Below, piece after piece: positions 19,548 to 29,945 of a stretch of DNA of 64,000 nucleotides. The notes under the pieces were generated by a model, which saw nothing but the letters and a program-made list of their open reading frames with translations, was not told where the DNA came from and did no database searches. The stretch is from contig NZ_JADCNH010000005.1 in assembly GCF_018904615.1 (NCBI RefSeq), forward strand, positions 1 through 64,000, read 5' to 3'. The position numbers and the translations under genes were made by a program. The DNA comes from Verticiella alkaliphila. Lineage in GTDB: Bacteria; Pseudomonadota; Gammaproteobacteria; Burkholderiales; Burkholderiaceae_B. Each line of letters opens with the position of its first letter. Position 1 is the first letter of the stretch.

Positions 19548-20890
19548 GCCACGAGCCCTCCATAGACGTCGAAATAGGTCGGGAAGGTCTTGCTCACGCA
19601 ACCGGGGTCGAGGATCACGACCTCGGCCGGCCCGAACGCCGCCAGGGAGAAACACATCGCCATGCGGTGATCGTCGTAGGTGCCGATGCGCGCGCCAGCC
19701 GTCCAACCCCCCGCGAGCGCCGGCGGCACGATGGCGAGCCAGTCGTCACCTGCCGTCACGCCTGCGCCAAGCTTGGCGAGCTCGGTCTGCATGGCGTGGA
19801 TGCGGTCGGTCTCCTTCACCCGCCAGCTTCCGATGTTGCGCAGGCGGCACGGGCCGTCGGCAAAGAGCGCCATCACGGCGGCCGTCATCGCAGCATCCGG
19901 GATCAGGTTGAAATCCGTGTCGAAGGCGCGCAGCCGGGCACCGTCGGCCACACTCGCCCCGCTCGCCTCGAGCCAGTCCGGGCCGGCCGTGACCTGTGCG
20001 CCCAGCGCCTTGACCGTGTCGGCAAAGGCCACGTCACCCTGGATGCTGTCCGCACCCACGCCCGTCACGCGCACCGGGCCACCGCCCAGCGCACCCAGCG
20101 CGAGAAAGTACGAGGCCGAGGACGCGTCGCCCTCGATGGCCAGCGTGCCGGGCGACACATAGGGCGTGGCGGGCACCGTGAACCGCTGCCAGCCATCACG
20201 CGCAACGGTCACGCCAAAGCGGCGCATCAGATTGAGCGTGATGTCGATGTAGGGTTTGGAGATGAGTTCGCCCTCGACCTCGACCTGCACCGGGCGCCCG
20301 GCGCGCACGGCGGCGAGCGGCGCGGCCAGCAGGATCGCGGTCAGGAACTGGCTCGAGACGCCGCCCTGCACGCGCACCGGGGCATCCAGGCGCAGCGCGC
20401 CGGCGGGCCGGATGGCCAGCGGCGGATACCCCGCCTGGCCCTCGTGATCAATCACGCAGCCCCAGGCGCGCAGCGCGTCGACCAGATCCCCGATCGGGCG
20501 CTCGTGCATGCGCGGCACGCCCGACAGACGGTACTCGCCGTCCGACAGCGCCAACGCGGCCGTGAGCGGACGAAACGCCGTGCCGGCGTTGCCGAGGAAG
20601 ATGTCGGCCGCGCGCACCGTGAAGCCACCGCCGCCCACGCGCGTTCGCACCGGCGACTCGTCCACCGCCACGCCCAGCGTGCGCAGGGCCGCGAGCATCA
20701 CCCGCGTGTCGTCCGAATCGAGCAGGCCGGTGAGCGTGGTCTCGCCTTGCGCGAGCGCGGCCAGGAGCAGCGCCCGATTCGAGATGCTCTTGGAACCGGG
20801 CATCGGCACGGTGCCGCGAGCGGTACGCACGCGGGGCAGTGTGAGGGCTTCCAGGCGCGCGTGCGCCGGGGCGGGGGTCGGGTCAGACAT
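19544..20890 (-). CDS. aroA: 3-phosphoshikimate 1-carboxyvinyltransferase (EPSP synthase)
   Basis: Shikimate-pathway enzyme of 448 residues. The N-terminal signature [21 protein letters not shown] and the second signature [24 protein letters not shown] are clear; [16 protein letters not shown] is the PEP-site loop. The ATG at 20890 is used because upstream frame extension to 21052 is unrelated to the family. It heads the aroA-cmk-rpsA-ihfB series. Confidence 0.96.
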   Translation of the reverse strand: MSDPTPAPAHARLEALTLPRVRTARGTVPMPGSKSISNRALLLAALAQGETTLTGLLDSDDTRVMLAALRTLGVAVDESPVRTRVGGGGFTVRAADIFLGNAGTAFRPLTAALALSDGEYRLSGVPRMHERPIGDLVDALRAWGCVIDHEGQAGYPPLAIRPAGALRLDAPVRVQGGVSSQFLTAILLAAPLAAVRAGRPVQVEVEGELISKPYIDITLNLMRRFGVTVARDGWQRFTVPATPYVSPGTLAIEGDASSASYFLALGALGGGPVRVTGVGADSIQGDVAFADTVKALGAQVTAGPDWLEASGASVADGARLRAFDTDFNLIPDAAMTAAVMALFADGPCRLRNIGSWRVKETDRIHAMQTELAKLGAGVTAGDDWLAIVPPALAGGWTAGARIGTYDDHRMAMCFSLAAFGPAEVVILDPGCVSKTFPTYFDVYGGLVA

Positions 20891-21060
20891 GATGAGATCT
20901 CGCAAAAGCCGCCGGCCCGCCATGAGGGCGGCGCACGGACGACGACTATCCGGATTAGACCAAAAAGGCGCAGAATGCGTCTTGCGCCTCGCGATATCGG
21001 CGGAATCCCGCCGGCCGGGATCCTCCCGCGCGCTGCGCTGACGCCCCCGCATTTGCCTCC

Positions 21061-21702
21061 ATGTCCGTGTCTGCTGCCCCCTGCCCCACCGACTTTCGCC
21101 TGCTGACCCCTGAGGAACGCCAGGCCTCCATGCACGCCACGCTCGCCGCCGGCTGGAACGGTGACGATGATCTGTGGATCTTTGGCTACGGCTCGCTCAT
21201 CTGGAAGCCGGAGTTCGCGCACACCGAACAACGCCTGGGTATGGTGCGCGGTTATCACCGCGCCCTGTGCCTGTGGTCGCGCGTGAACCGCGGCACCCCC
21301 CAGAACCCGGGCCTGGTATTCGGCCTGGACCGCGGCGGCGCCTGCCGGGGCATGGCGTTTCGCCTGGCGAGCGCAGACGTCCCGTCGGTCTTCCCGGCGC
21401 TCTGGGAGCGCGAGATGCCCTCAGGCGCCTACCTGCCGCGCTGGCTGCGGTGCGAAACGGCGCAAGGCGACGTGCGCGCCCTCGTCTTCGTGATGGATCG
21501 CAACAGCCCGGGCTATGCCGGTCAGCTCACCCGCGACGAGGTGATCGCGGCGGTGCGTCGCGGTTGCGGGCGCTATGGCCAGTGCGTCGACTACGTGGCC
21601 AGCACGGCGCGCGCGCTGCGTGAACACGGCATCGCCGATCATCGGCTCGAACGCATCGTGCACCAGCTCGACGTGGCTGCCGAGGCCGTCCCCGCCGGCT
21701 GA
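21061..21702 (+). CDS. ChaC-like glutathione-specific gamma-glutamylcyclotransferase
   Basis: A cytosolic enzyme of 213 residues expected to cleave glutathione to 5-oxoproline and Cys-Gly. The nucleotide-like binding loop is [12 protein letters not shown], followed by [23 protein letters not shown] and the [18 protein letters not shown] segment, all ChaC hallmarks. It is divergent from aroA and is followed by pdxH on the same strand. Confidence 0.9.
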   Translation: MSVSAAPCPTDFRLLTPEERQASMHATLAAGWNGDDDLWIFGYGSLIWKPEFAHTEQRLGMVRGYHRALCLWSRVNRGTPQNPGLVFGLDRGGACRGMAFRLASADVPSVFPALWEREMPSGAYLPRWLRCETAQGDVRALVFVMDRNSPGYAGQLTRDEVIAAVRRGCGRYGQCVDYVASTARALREHGIADHRLERIVHQLDVAAEAVPAG

Positions 21703-21772
21703 TCGGCCGCGCCCGTTACACTGGTGCGACTGGCCCGGCGACTCGATGCCGGGCGCTCAAGCCTGACCCATC

Positions 21773-22405
21773 ATGTCCATTGCCGACCTCCGTGAGAATT
21801 ACGCCAAGGGTGCGCTGCTCGAATCCGACGCAGCGCAATCGCCGTTCGACCAGTTCCAGCGCTGGTTCGACCAGGCGCTGGCCGCCGCCGTCCCCGAGCC
21901 CAATGCCATGACCCTGGCCACGGTGGATGCGCACGGCCGGCCGGCCGCCCGCATCGTGCTGCTCAAGGGCGCCGATACGCGAGGCTTCGCGTTCTACACC
22001 AACTACGATTCCCGCAAGGGTCACGAGCTCGACGGACAACACCAGGCCGCCCTGCTCTTTTTCTGGCCGCAGCTCGAGCGTCAGATCCGCATCGAGGGCC
22101 GTGTCGAGCGCGTGTCGTCTGAAGAATCGGACGCCTACTATGCCAGCCGGCCCCTGGGCTCGCGCCTGGGTGCATGGGCCTCGCCGCAGAGCCAGCAGAT
22201 CCCCGACCGCGAGGTGCTGGTGACTCGCGAGGCCGAAGCCAAGGCACGCTTTGGTGACGCCCCGCCTCGCCCTGAGCACTGGGGCGGCTATCGCGTCGTG
22301 CCGGACGCGTTCGAATTCTGGCAAGGCCGCCCCTCGCGCCTGCATGACCGTCTCACCTATCGCCCCGACGGCGAGGGCTGGCGCATCGCGAGGCTTGCGC
22401 CTTGA
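21773..22405 (+). CDS. pdxH: Pyridoxamine 5'-phosphate oxidase
   Basis: FMN enzyme of 210 residues that oxidises PNP/PMP to PLP. The start [20 protein letters not shown], the FMN loop [25 protein letters not shown] and the C-terminal signature [17 protein letters not shown] with the tail WRIARLAP are diagnostic. Its stop codon overlaps the next gene's TTG start. Confidence 0.96.
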   Translation: MSIADLRENYAKGALLESDAAQSPFDQFQRWFDQALAAAVPEPNAMTLATVDAHGRPAARIVLLKGADTRGFAFYTNYDSRKGHELDGQHQAALLFFWPQLERQIRIEGRVERVSSEESDAYYASRPLGSRLGAWASPQSQQIPDREVLVTREAEAKARFGDAPPRPEHWGGYRVVPDAFEFWQGRPSRLHDRLTYRPDGEGWRIARLAP

Positions 22406-23022
22406 GCGGGCGCGACACCGGCGGCCGCGGCCGGGACGACACGTCGATGCTGGTGCCTGCCCAGGCCGATCCGCAGGCCGACCACGACACGGTCCTGCCG
22501 CCCGCGACGCTGCGCGCGCCGGATTTCGATGCGTCGGGGTTTCGCCGTGCCCTCGGCCGGTTCCCCACGGGCGTGGCCATCATCACGGCGCGCACGCCGG
22601 ACGGGCAGGCGCTGGGCATGACGATCAGCTCATTCAATTCGGTCTCGCTCGACCCCCCGCTCGTGCTCTGGAGCCTGGCCAAGCGCTCCGCGGCGCTGGC
22701 GATCTTCGAGCAGGTGGACCGCTACGCGATCCACATCCTGGCCGCCGGACAGGCGGGCCTCGCCCGTCAGTTTGCCAAGCCGGCGGCGCAGGGCGACCGC
22801 TTCGCGGGCGTGCCCTGGGCACTCAACGAATTCGGCGTGCCGCGCCTGAAGGACGAGTGCGCCGCCTGGTTCGAATGCCACAACCGCAGCCGGTACCCGG
22901 AAGGCGATCACGTCATCCTGGTGGGCACCGTCGAGCGCTGCGGCCAATCCGAACGCTTGCCGCTGGTGTTTCATGCCGGCGGTTTTCATCTGACGCCGGA
23001 CGAGGACATCCCGACGCCTTGA
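22402..23022 (+). CDS. Flavin reductase domain (FMN-binding split barrel) protein
   Basis: A protein of 206 residues of the flavin reductase-like/DIM6 family. The family segment [48 protein letters not shown] is clear, followed by [26 protein letters not shown]. Such proteins are FMN reductases or the small subunits of two-component monooxygenases; no oxygenase gene is adjacent. TTG at 22402 overlaps the pdxH stop codon and has a GAGG motif upstream; ATG at 22447 is the alternative and would drop a non-conserved leader. Confidence 0.85.
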   Translation: MSGRDTGGRGRDDTSMLVPAQADPQADHDTVLPPATLRAPDFDASGFRRALGRFPTGVAIITARTPDGQALGMTISSFNSVSLDPPLVLWSLAKRSAALAIFEQVDRYAIHILAAGQAGLARQFAKPAAQGDRFAGVPWALNEFGVPRLKDECAAWFECHNRSRYPEGDHVILVGTVERCGQSERLPLVFHAGGFHLTPDEDIPTP

Positions 23023-23047
23023 TCCGGTCTGCCCTGGAGGAGCCTGC

Positions 23048-24742
23048 ATGACCACCCCCGCCCTCACCGCGCGCCCAGGCGGCCGCATTCTTGTCGACCA
23101 GTTGATCGCCCATGGCGTGGACCAGGTCTTCTGCGTGCCGGGGGAAAGCTACCTCGCCGTGCTCGACGCCCTGCATGATGCGGACATCACGGTGACGGTG
23201 TGCCGCCAGGAAGGTGGCGCGGCCATGATGGCCGAGGCCCAGGGCAAGCTCACGGGCCGCCCGGGCATCTGCTTCGTCACAAGGGCCCCGGGGGCGACGA
23301 ACGCCTCGGCCGGCGTGCACATCGCCCAGCAGGATTCCACGCCCATGATTCTCTTCGTGGGCCAGATCGAGCGCGGCATGCGCGAGCGCGAGGCCTTCCA
23401 GGAGATCGACTATCGGGCGGCGTTCGGGCCCCTAGCCAAGTGGGCAACCGAGATCGACGACGTCACGCGCCTGCCCGAGACGATCTCGCGCGCCTTTCAC
23501 GTGGCCACGTCCGGACGACCCGGCCCGGTGGTGATCGCGCTGCCTGAGGACATGCTGGTGGAGATGGCGAGCGTGGCCGATGTGCCGCACTACGCGCCGG
23601 TGCAGCCCGCCCCGTCAGCCGCCGACATCGCCGCGCTGCGCGAGCGGCTTGCACACGCCAAGGCGCCCCTGGCGATTCTCGGTGGCAGCACATGGACGGC
23701 CGAGTCGGCCGCGTCGTTCATGCGGTTTGCGCAAGCCGCCGCCCTGCCCGTGGCGGTCTCGTTCCGGCGACAGATGCTGTGCCCTGCCAGCCATCCCAAC
23801 TTCGTCGGCGACCTGGGGCTGGGCGCCAATCCGCAGCTCTTGCAGGCCGTGCGCGAAGCCGACCTCATCCTGATGGTGGGCGGGCGCTTCTCCGAAGTAC
23901 CGAGCCAGGCCTACACGCTGCTGGACGTGCCGGTGCCGCGGCAAGCGCTCGTCCACGTCCACCCGGATCCCGAGGAGCTCAATCGCGTCTATCGCGCGAC
24001 GCAGGCGATCAACGCCGGGGCTGCCCCCTTCGTCCAGGCGCTCGCGGGCGTGGACGCCCAGGCACTTGCCATGCCCGGACGTCAGGATCGCGTGCAGGCG
24101 CTGCATGCGTCGTATCTCGCATGGAGCGACACGGCGCGCATCGCATCGCCCGGCCGGCTGAACATGGCCGGCGTCATGGGGTGGCTGAACGAGAACCTGC
24201 CCGCGGACGCCGTGCTGTGCAACGGCGCGGGCAACTACGCCACGTGGTTGCACCGCTTCTATCGCTTCCCGCAGTACGGCACCCAGCTCGCGCCCACCTC
24301 GGGCTCCATGGGCTACGGCGTGCCCGCGGCCATCGGCGCCCAACGGCTCGATCCGAACCGCACCGTGGTGGCCTTCGCAGGCGACGGCTGCTTTCTCATG
24401 CATGGCCAGGAGTTCGCCACGGCGGTGCAGTACGACCTGCCGATCATCGTGGTCGTGGTCGACAACGGCATGCTGGGCACCATTCGCATGCATCAGGAGC
24501 GTCACTATCCGGGACGCGTCTCTGCGACGGATCTGCGCAATCCGGATTTCGTCGCCTACGCGCAAGCCTTCGGCGGCTATGGCGAACGCGTGGAGACGAC
24601 CGATGCCTTCGGTCCGGCCTTCACCCGAGCGCGGGCGAGCGGCCGACCGGCGATCCTGCACTGCCTGCTCGACGCCGAGGCGCTCACGCCCGCCGCGTCG
24701 CTCTCGCAGATCCGCGACCAGGCGCTGCGCGCGAAGGGCTGA
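23048..24742 (+). CDS. Thiamine diphosphate-dependent enzyme, acetolactate synthase-like
   Basis: A 564-residue enzyme of the acetolactate synthase/benzoylformate decarboxylase superfamily. The N-terminal PYR domain has the cofactor-activating glutamate in VCRQEGGAAMMAEAQGK; the C-terminal PP domain has the ThDP/Mg motif GDGCFLMHGQEFATAVQYD ending in VVVVDNG. GGAG lies 6 bp upstream of the ATG. No regulatory-subunit gene is beside it, so anabolic acetolactate synthase is unlikely. It lies next to the IclR-controlled catabolic cluster but is convergent with iclR, so membership is uncertain. A decarboxylase or carboligase acting on a 2-oxo acid is the safest statement. Confidence 0.85.
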   Translation: MTTPALTARPGGRILVDQLIAHGVDQVFCVPGESYLAVLDALHDADITVTVCRQEGGAAMMAEAQGKLTGRPGICFVTRAPGATNASAGVHIAQQDSTPMILFVGQIERGMREREAFQEIDYRAAFGPLAKWATEIDDVTRLPETISRAFHVATSGRPGPVVIALPEDMLVEMASVADVPHYAPVQPAPSAADIAALRERLAHAKAPLAILGGSTWTAESAASFMRFAQAAALPVAVSFRRQMLCPASHPNFVGDLGLGANPQLLQAVREADLILMVGGRFSEVPSQAYTLLDVPVPRQALVHVHPDPEELNRVYRATQAINAGAAPFVQALAGVDAQALAMPGRQDRVQALHASYLAWSDTARIASPGRLNMAGVMGWLNENLPADAVLCNGAGNYATWLHRFYRFPQYGTQLAPTSGSMGYGVPAAIGAQRLDPNRTVVAFAGDGCFLMHGQEFATAVQYDLPIIVVVVDNGMLGTIRMHQERHYPGRVSATDLRNPDFVAYAQAFGGYGERVETTDAFGPAFTRARASGRPAILHCLLDAEALTPAASLSQIRDQALRAKG

Positions 24743-24840
24743 TCCCCGGCGGTGATGGCCTGCCGGCACCGGGATGGTTGCAGCGGGCAGGACACCACCT
24801 CGAAGGCCGGGCAGATCGGGCTTGCCGCGCTCCGCCCGGC

Positions 24841-25740
24841 TCAGCCCAGCCGGGCGCGCGACGGCGGCGCCAGCGCGCCGATATTCATCGAGGCGCAAAG
24901 CCCTTGCACCTGCCGTTGCAGGATGGCGGCCACCTCGGCCCGACGCTCGGTCCCCATGCGGGCAGAGATCGCCGCCACGCTCAAGGCCGCCACCGGATGC
25001 TCTGGCGGAAACGCCACGCCGACCGCAGCCGAGCCGGGCGTGGCCACGCTATCGAGAAACGCATAGCCGTTCACGCGCGCCTGGGCCACGCCTTCGCGCA
25101 GCAGATCCAGATCGAAATCCCCGAATCGCGCGTACCGATGGGCATTGGCATCGATGATGGCGTCGGCCTCCACAGCCGGCAGCGCACTCAGGATCGCGAG
25201 CCCGCCTGCGCCCACGCCCATCGGCCGGCGAATGCCCACGTCCAGCGCCAGGGCCTTGATGGGGTAATCGCCCAGTGCCCGTCCCGTGCAGATCGACTCG
25301 GCGCCGCGCCGCTCACTCAGGTACGCCGTGTCCTGCGTGGCTTCGGCCACGGCGCTCAGGACCGGATCGCAGAGCTCGCTCAGTCGGTAGCGTGGCTGAG
25401 CGAGCAGGCCGAGCTCATAGAGCAGCGGTCCCAGGTGGTACTTGCGGCTGACCGGATCGCGCTCTACCAGACCTTCGAGCTCCAAGCGCTGCAGCATGCG
25501 AAAGCAGGTCGACAGGGGCAGCCCGCTCACGCTCACCACGTCGCCGATGCGCATGCCACGCCGCCCACGCGAAGCCACGACGCGCAGCATGCCGACCACG
25601 CGTTCGATGCTTTGTGTGCCGGTCCGTGCGCGCGACGCCTTGGCATCGGGGAGCGCCTGAGCGCCTCCCACGGGCGGATCGTCGTTCGCGCTGACGGTAG
25701 TCGACAGAGGATCCGGCAACGTCTTCTTTGATCGCGGCAT
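24841..25740 (-). CDS. IclR-family transcriptional regulator
   Basis: A regulator of 299 residues. After a polar leader, the winged HTH (TQSIERVVGMLRVVASRGRRGMRIGDVVSVSGLPLSTCFRMLQRLELEGLVERD) is followed by the IclR effector domain (LALDVGIRRPMGVGAGGLAILSAL, RVNGYAFLDSVATPGSAAVGVAF). ATG at 25740 is used. It is divergent from the aconitase-family operon, and a palindrome lies in the shared promoter region, so it probably senses a substrate or intermediate of that pathway. Confidence 0.92.
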   Translation of the reverse strand: MPRSKKTLPDPLSTTVSANDDPPVGGAQALPDAKASRARTGTQSIERVVGMLRVVASRGRRGMRIGDVVSVSGLPLSTCFRMLQRLELEGLVERDPVSRKYHLGPLLYELGLLAQPRYRLSELCDPVLSAVAEATQDTAYLSERRGAESICTGRALGDYPIKALALDVGIRRPMGVGAGGLAILSALPAVEADAIIDANAHRYARFGDFDLDLLREGVAQARVNGYAFLDSVATPGSAAVGVAFPPEHPVAALSVAAISARMGTERRAEVAAILQRQVQGLCASMNIGALAPPSRARLG

Positions 25741-25833
25741 TTCGTTCCCATGATGTGGAAAAACTGAGGGTAAGACCTGACCTCGCATCAGCGCGCTCAT
25801 ACCTATGATGTCCTCAATCCTGCCGATTGAAAA

Positions 25834-25846
25834 CCCACATTGTGGG
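25834..25846. promoter_or_regulatory. Perfect palindrome upstream of the aconitase-family operon
   Basis: CCCACA-T-TGTGGG is a perfect 13-bp palindrome 17 bp upstream of the ATG at 25863. A weaker copy (CCCATGATGTGG) sits at 25747-25758, close to the iclR start. Both are plausible IclR-family operator sites. Confidence 0.5.
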
Positions 25847-25862
25847 AATGAGGACGTCAGCC

Positions 25863-27163
25863 ATGCCCCAGACCATGACCGAGAAGATCCTGGCCCGTGC
25901 CGCCGGCCGGGCGAGGTGCACGCCGGCGAGGAAGTCACCGCCCGCCCGGATTTCGTGATCGCCTATGACTTTCCCGGCTACACCGACGTGTTCTTCAAGG
26001 AGACGCGTGAAGACTTCGGCATTGCCCAGGTCGAGCGGCCCGAGCGCTTCGTGCTCTTCATCGACCACATGGTGCCGGCCGCCACGCCCAAGGAAGAAGA
26101 GCTGCACAAGGTGACGCGCGCCTGGGGTCGCGAACAAGGCGTCACCGTCGTCGAACGCGAAGGCATCGGCCACCAGGTGAGCGCGGAACAGGGCTACGCG
26201 GTGCCGGGGGCCTTCGTCGTGCACTTCGACGGCCACGTGAGCCAGCTGGGCGCCTTCGGTGCCTTCGCCTACGGCGCACGCAAGGGCATCATCGAGTCCT
26301 TCGTCACCGATGGTGCCACGCTCACCGTTCCCGCCACCGTCAAGGTCGAGCTCACCGGCACGCTGCGCCCCGGCGTCATGGCGCGCGACGTCTTCCACCA
26401 TCTGGTGCGCGTCATGGGGCCTGCCTCCTGTCGATTCCAGGCGGTGGAACTCTCCGGCCCCGTCATCGACGCCATGAGCATCGAGGGCCGGCAGACGCTC
26501 TGCGGCCAGGCCATGTTCCTCGGCGCGACCACGATGCTCATTGCCCCGGACGAGAAGACTCTCGCCTACGTGCGCGAACGCAGCCGCATCACGCTGGATC
26601 CCGTCTATCCGGATGCGGATGCCGTATACGCCCACCACTGGAAGATCGACGTCAGCGAACTGGAGCCCATCGTGGTCGTGCCACCGAGCCCAGCCAACAC
26701 GCGCAACCTGACGGAGTTCACCGGACTGGAGGTGCACAGCGGCTATCTCGGCTCCTGTGCGAGCGGGCGCATCGAGGACTTGCGCGCGGCCGCCGACGTG
26801 CTGCGTGGCCGGCAGATCCAGCCGGGCTTCCAGCTGCATGTCGTGCCTACCTCGCGCGCCATCATGGCGCAGGCCGCGCGCGAAGGCCTGCTCGAGACCT
26901 TGGTCGAGGCGGGCGCCTTCGTGAGCTCGCCCAGCTGCGACTACTGCTTCGGGCGCATCGCCACCATGAGCGATGGCCAGCGGGCCGTGTCCACGGGCAC
27001 GCTCAACACGCCCGGACGCATGGGCAGCGTCGATTCCGAGATCTACCTGTGCAATGCGGCGGTGGTGGCGGCGTCCGCGCTCGAAGGGCGCATCGCGGAT
27101 CCGCGCCCCTACCTCGCCACGGTGGCGAGCGCAGGCACGAACGCCGGGAGCACCACGCCATGA
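25863..27163 (+). pseudogene. Aconitase/isopropylmalate-dehydratase family large subunit, 5' frameshift
   Basis: A hydro-lyase large subunit of the LeuC/homoaconitase type. The three [4Fe-4S] cysteines are visible in GYLGSCASGRIEDL and SPSCDYCFGRI. The expected N-terminus starts at ATG 25863 (MPQTMTEKILARAAGR), but after base 25910 the family sequence continues in another frame (GEVHAGEEVTARPDFVIAYDFPG). Adding one base near 25910-25911 restores one frame of about 434 codons. The gene is either a recent pseudogene, initiated downstream (GTG at 25916), or carries a base-calling error. Its stop codon overlaps the small-subunit start (ATGA). Substrate is unknown: isopropylmalate-, citraconate- or dimethylmaleate-type hydratases share this fold. 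Confidence 0.7.
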
Positions 27164-27672
27164 GCCTCACCAACCTCGCCGGCCGCGCGGCCTGGGTCTT
27201 CCCGGAAGACGACTACGACATCGACCTCATCGTCGGCGTGCGCAACATCAAGATCACCGATGTGGCCGAGCTCGCGTCGCTCGCCATGGCTGATTACACG
27301 CCCGATTTCGCAGCCGGGGTGCAGCGCGGCGATGTGCTGATCGGCGGCCACAACTTCGGCTACGGTCATCCGCACTACCCCGCCATGCGTGCCATGCGCC
27401 ATCTCGGCATTGCCGCCGTGATCGCGGAGTCCTTCTCGCCGGGCTTTTTCCGCGGCGAGACGAGCATGGGATTCCCATTGATCACCTGTCCCGGCATCCG
27501 CGATGCCGTCTCGCGCGGCGATCCGGTCGAAGTGGACTGGGAGACGAGCCTGGTGCACCTGCCCGCACGTGGCCTCGCACTGCCCCTGCAGCCCTTCTCG
27601 GCGTCCGAGCGCGGCATGCTCGAGGCGGGCGGGCTGATCCCCTACCTCCAGCAACGCCAGGTTGCGGCCTGA
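27160..27672 (+). CDS. Aconitase-family hydro-lyase small subunit (LeuD-like)
   Basis: The swivel domain partner of the upstream large subunit, 170 residues. FGYGHPHYPAMRAMRHLGIAAVIAESFSPGFFRGETSMGFPLITCPGI corresponds to the LeuD substrate-recognition and S-R-x loop region. The usual G-S-S-R-E motif reads GGHNFGYGHPH, which is unlike true LeuD and suggests a substrate other than isopropylmalate. ATG overlaps the large-subunit stop codon, indicating coupled translation of a heterodimer. Confidence 0.85.
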   Translation: MSLTNLAGRAAWVFPEDDYDIDLIVGVRNIKITDVAELASLAMADYTPDFAAGVQRGDVLIGGHNFGYGHPHYPAMRAMRHLGIAAVIAESFSPGFFRGETSMGFPLITCPGIRDAVSRGDPVEVDWETSLVHLPARGLALPLQPFSASERGMLEAGGLIPYLQQRQVAA

Positions 27673-27786
27673 CGGCGCACCTTCCCGCCGCCGGCCGCAC
27701 CCGAGGCGGCAAGCACCCAACCGGACCTCGCAGCGAGCCAAGGGCAAGCCGATGTATCCGAATCCTTTCCAGACCTGGAGACATTG

Positions 27787-28668
27787 ATGACCGCCAATCG
27801 CCAACTGCTGCGCCAGCGCGTCGACCAAGGCTCGACATTCTGGTTCGGCGGCGCGCAGGATGCGCTGACCGCTCTGCTCGTGGACCAGTCCGACCTGGAC
27901 GGGATCTTCACCACGGGCTTCGGCATCAGCGCCGCGCTGCTCGGCCAGCCCGACATGGAGCTCTACACGCTATCCGAGAACGCCTGCGTGGTGGACCGCA
28001 TCGCCCACGTCGTGCGCAAGCCCATCTTCGCCGACGCGGATACGGGCTACGGCAACGTGCTGAACGTGGGCCGCACCGTGCGCCTCCTGGAGAAGGCCGG
28101 GGTGGCCGCGCTGTCGCTGGAGGACCAGGTGAGCCCCAAGCGCTGTCCCGCGGCGGCCACCGCGTCCATCGTGGTGCCGATGGCCGATGCCGTGGCCCGC
28201 ATCCACGCGGCGGTGGACGCCCGCCAGGATCCGGACCTCGTCATCGTCGCCCGCACCGATGCCATGGATCCCGCCGAGGCGATCGAGCGCGCCGCCCGCT
28301 ATGCCGAGGCGGGCGCCGACGTCATCCAGCCCATTTCGCGCACCTTCGAGAGCTACGCCCAGCTCACGCAGCTGCGTGAGGCCTGCGGCCGGCGACTGTC
28401 CTTGCAACTCATGGCCGGCACCTGGATGGCCGGGCTGAGCCGCGCGCAGATCGAGGCCGTGGCGGCTTTCGCGACCTACCCCATTGCCAGCCTCATGACG
28501 GTGGTCGCGGGCGTGCAGGCCAACCTGGCCGAACTCGCTGCACGCCGCTCGGGAGACGCCGGCAACCTGCCCGCCGCACAAGTGAGCATGGCGCAGTTCA
28601 AGACGCTGATCGGCTGGCACGAGCTCGAAGCCTGCCAGCAGCGCCTGGAGCATCCCGAGACGCGCTGA
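27787..28668 (+). CDS. Isocitrate lyase/PEP mutase family enzyme
   Basis: A TIM-barrel C-C lyase or hydrolase of 293 residues. Metal and substrate motifs are visible: FADADTGYGN, LSLEDQVSPKRC (the loop cysteine is kept) and VIVARTDAMDPAEAIERAARYAEAGAD. The loop is KRCPAA rather than the KRCGH of methylisocitrate lyase, which argues for another substrate, such as a 2,3-dimethylmalate-type or oxaloacetate-like compound. It sits 114 bp after the aconitase-type subunits. Hydratase followed by lyase is a common catabolic pair. The ATG at 27787 follows an in-frame TTG; SD-like GGAG lies upstream. Confidence 0.85.
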   Translation: MTANRQLLRQRVDQGSTFWFGGAQDALTALLVDQSDLDGIFTTGFGISAALLGQPDMELYTLSENACVVDRIAHVVRKPIFADADTGYGNVLNVGRTVRLLEKAGVAALSLEDQVSPKRCPAAATASIVVPMADAVARIHAAVDARQDPDLVIVARTDAMDPAEAIERAARYAEAGADVIQPISRTFESYAQLTQLREACGRRLSLQLMAGTWMAGLSRAQIEAVAAFATYPIASLMTVVAGVQANLAELAARRSGDAGNLPAAQVSMAQFKTLIGWHELEACQQRLEHPETR

Positions 28669-28738
28669 GCCAGCGCGCAGCCAGACACGCTACCCCAACC
28701 ATCACAAGCCCGGCCACCGGGCATCTGCAGGAGGAGAC

Positions 28739-29740
28739 ATGTCACCCATCGCTCACTGGCGTCGCGCCGTGCTGGCCGCATCGACCGCCCTCATCGCCCT
28801 GGGCAGCCCCGCTGCCATGGCCCAGGAGGTGAAGTTCCCGACCAAGCCGATCCGGCTCATCGTGCCCTATCCGCCCGGCGGCGCCACCGACGTGGCCGCC
28901 CGCATGCTGAGCCCTCGCCTGCAGGCCGAGCTCGGCCAGACCGTCGTGGTCGAGAACCGGCCCGGCGCTGGCGGCAACATTGCCATGAGCCACGTGCGCC
29001 AGAGCGACCCCGACGGTTACACGCTGGCCATGACGCTCACCGGCATGCTGTCGATCAACCCGGTGATCTACCAACAAAGCGGCTTCACCGCGCAAGACTT
29101 CGCCCCGGTGGCGCGAGTCTCGCTGGCTCCCCTGCTGCTCGTGGTGCCCGAAAACTCGCCACATCGTGACGTCAAGTCGCTCATCGAGGCCGGCAAGAAG
29201 GCGGGCAAGGACGGCATGCCGTACGGGTCCGCAGGTGCTGGCGGGCTGTCGCACCTGGCCTCGGAGGGCATCAACGCCCATGCAGATGGCAACTTCACGC
29301 ACGTACCGTACAAGGGCGGCTCCCCACTCGTGCAGGCGCTGATGGCAGGCGAGGTGTCCTGGGGCCTGCTTGGCACGGCAGACGCGCGCAGCTTCGTGCA
29401 GTCCGGCAAGCTGCGAGCCATCGGCCAGTTGCGCCAGGATCGCTCCGAACTTTGGCCCGACATTCCGACACTGACGGAACAGGGCTATCCGGGCGGCGTG
29501 GACTTCGACGTGTGGTTCGGCGTGGTGGCCCCGGCCAAGACCCCTGCGCCCGTGCTGGCCCTGCTCAACGAACGCATCGCCGCGATCGTGGCCGAGCCGG
29601 ACTTCCGCCAGCGCCTGCACGACCTGGGCGGCGTGGCCCCGGCCAGCGGCAATGCCGCATCGGACTTCACGGCGGTGCTCGAGCGCGAGCTGAGCGTGCT
29701 GCCCAAGGCAGCCCAGGACGCCGGGCTCAAGATGGACTGA
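28739..29740 (+). CDS. Bug/TctC-family periplasmic solute-binding protein
   Basis: A secreted binding protein of 333 residues. A signal peptide ends at SPAAMAQ, followed by the Bug signatures FPTKPIRLIVPYPPGGATDVAARML and VVVENRPGAGGNIAMSHV. These proteins bind small carboxylates for tripartite tricarboxylate transporters (TctABC). No tctA or tctB gene is nearby, as is usual for the expanded Bug family in Burkholderiales. Strong SD (GGAGG) 6 bp before the ATG. It probably captures the substrate of the preceding enzymes. Confidence 0.93.
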   Translation: MSPIAHWRRAVLAASTALIALGSPAAMAQEVKFPTKPIRLIVPYPPGGATDVAARMLSPRLQAELGQTVVVENRPGAGGNIAMSHVRQSDPDGYTLAMTLTGMLSINPVIYQQSGFTAQDFAPVARVSLAPLLLVVPENSPHRDVKSLIEAGKKAGKDGMPYGSAGAGGLSHLASEGINAHADGNFTHVPYKGGSPLVQALMAGEVSWGLLGTADARSFVQSGKLRAIGQLRQDRSELWPDIPTLTEQGYPGGVDFDVWFGVVAPAKTPAPVLALLNERIAAIVAEPDFRQRLHDLGGVAPASGNAASDFTAVLERELSVLPKAAQDAGLKMD

Positions 29741-29945
29741 TTGACGCGCGGGCCATGCAGCGACAGGCGGACGGCCCGCGCTCGGCGGCCGGGTCAGCGC
29801 CTGAGCGTCACTTTGCTCGGCGCTCAGGCGATCGGCGCCATGCGCCAGCAACGCCACTCTAGGGATACTCCCTAATAACATCCCGCGCGCAGGCTCAGTA
29901 ATCTCCGGTTTCCGGGCCACCGGCCCGACCCTGGATGAAACGACC

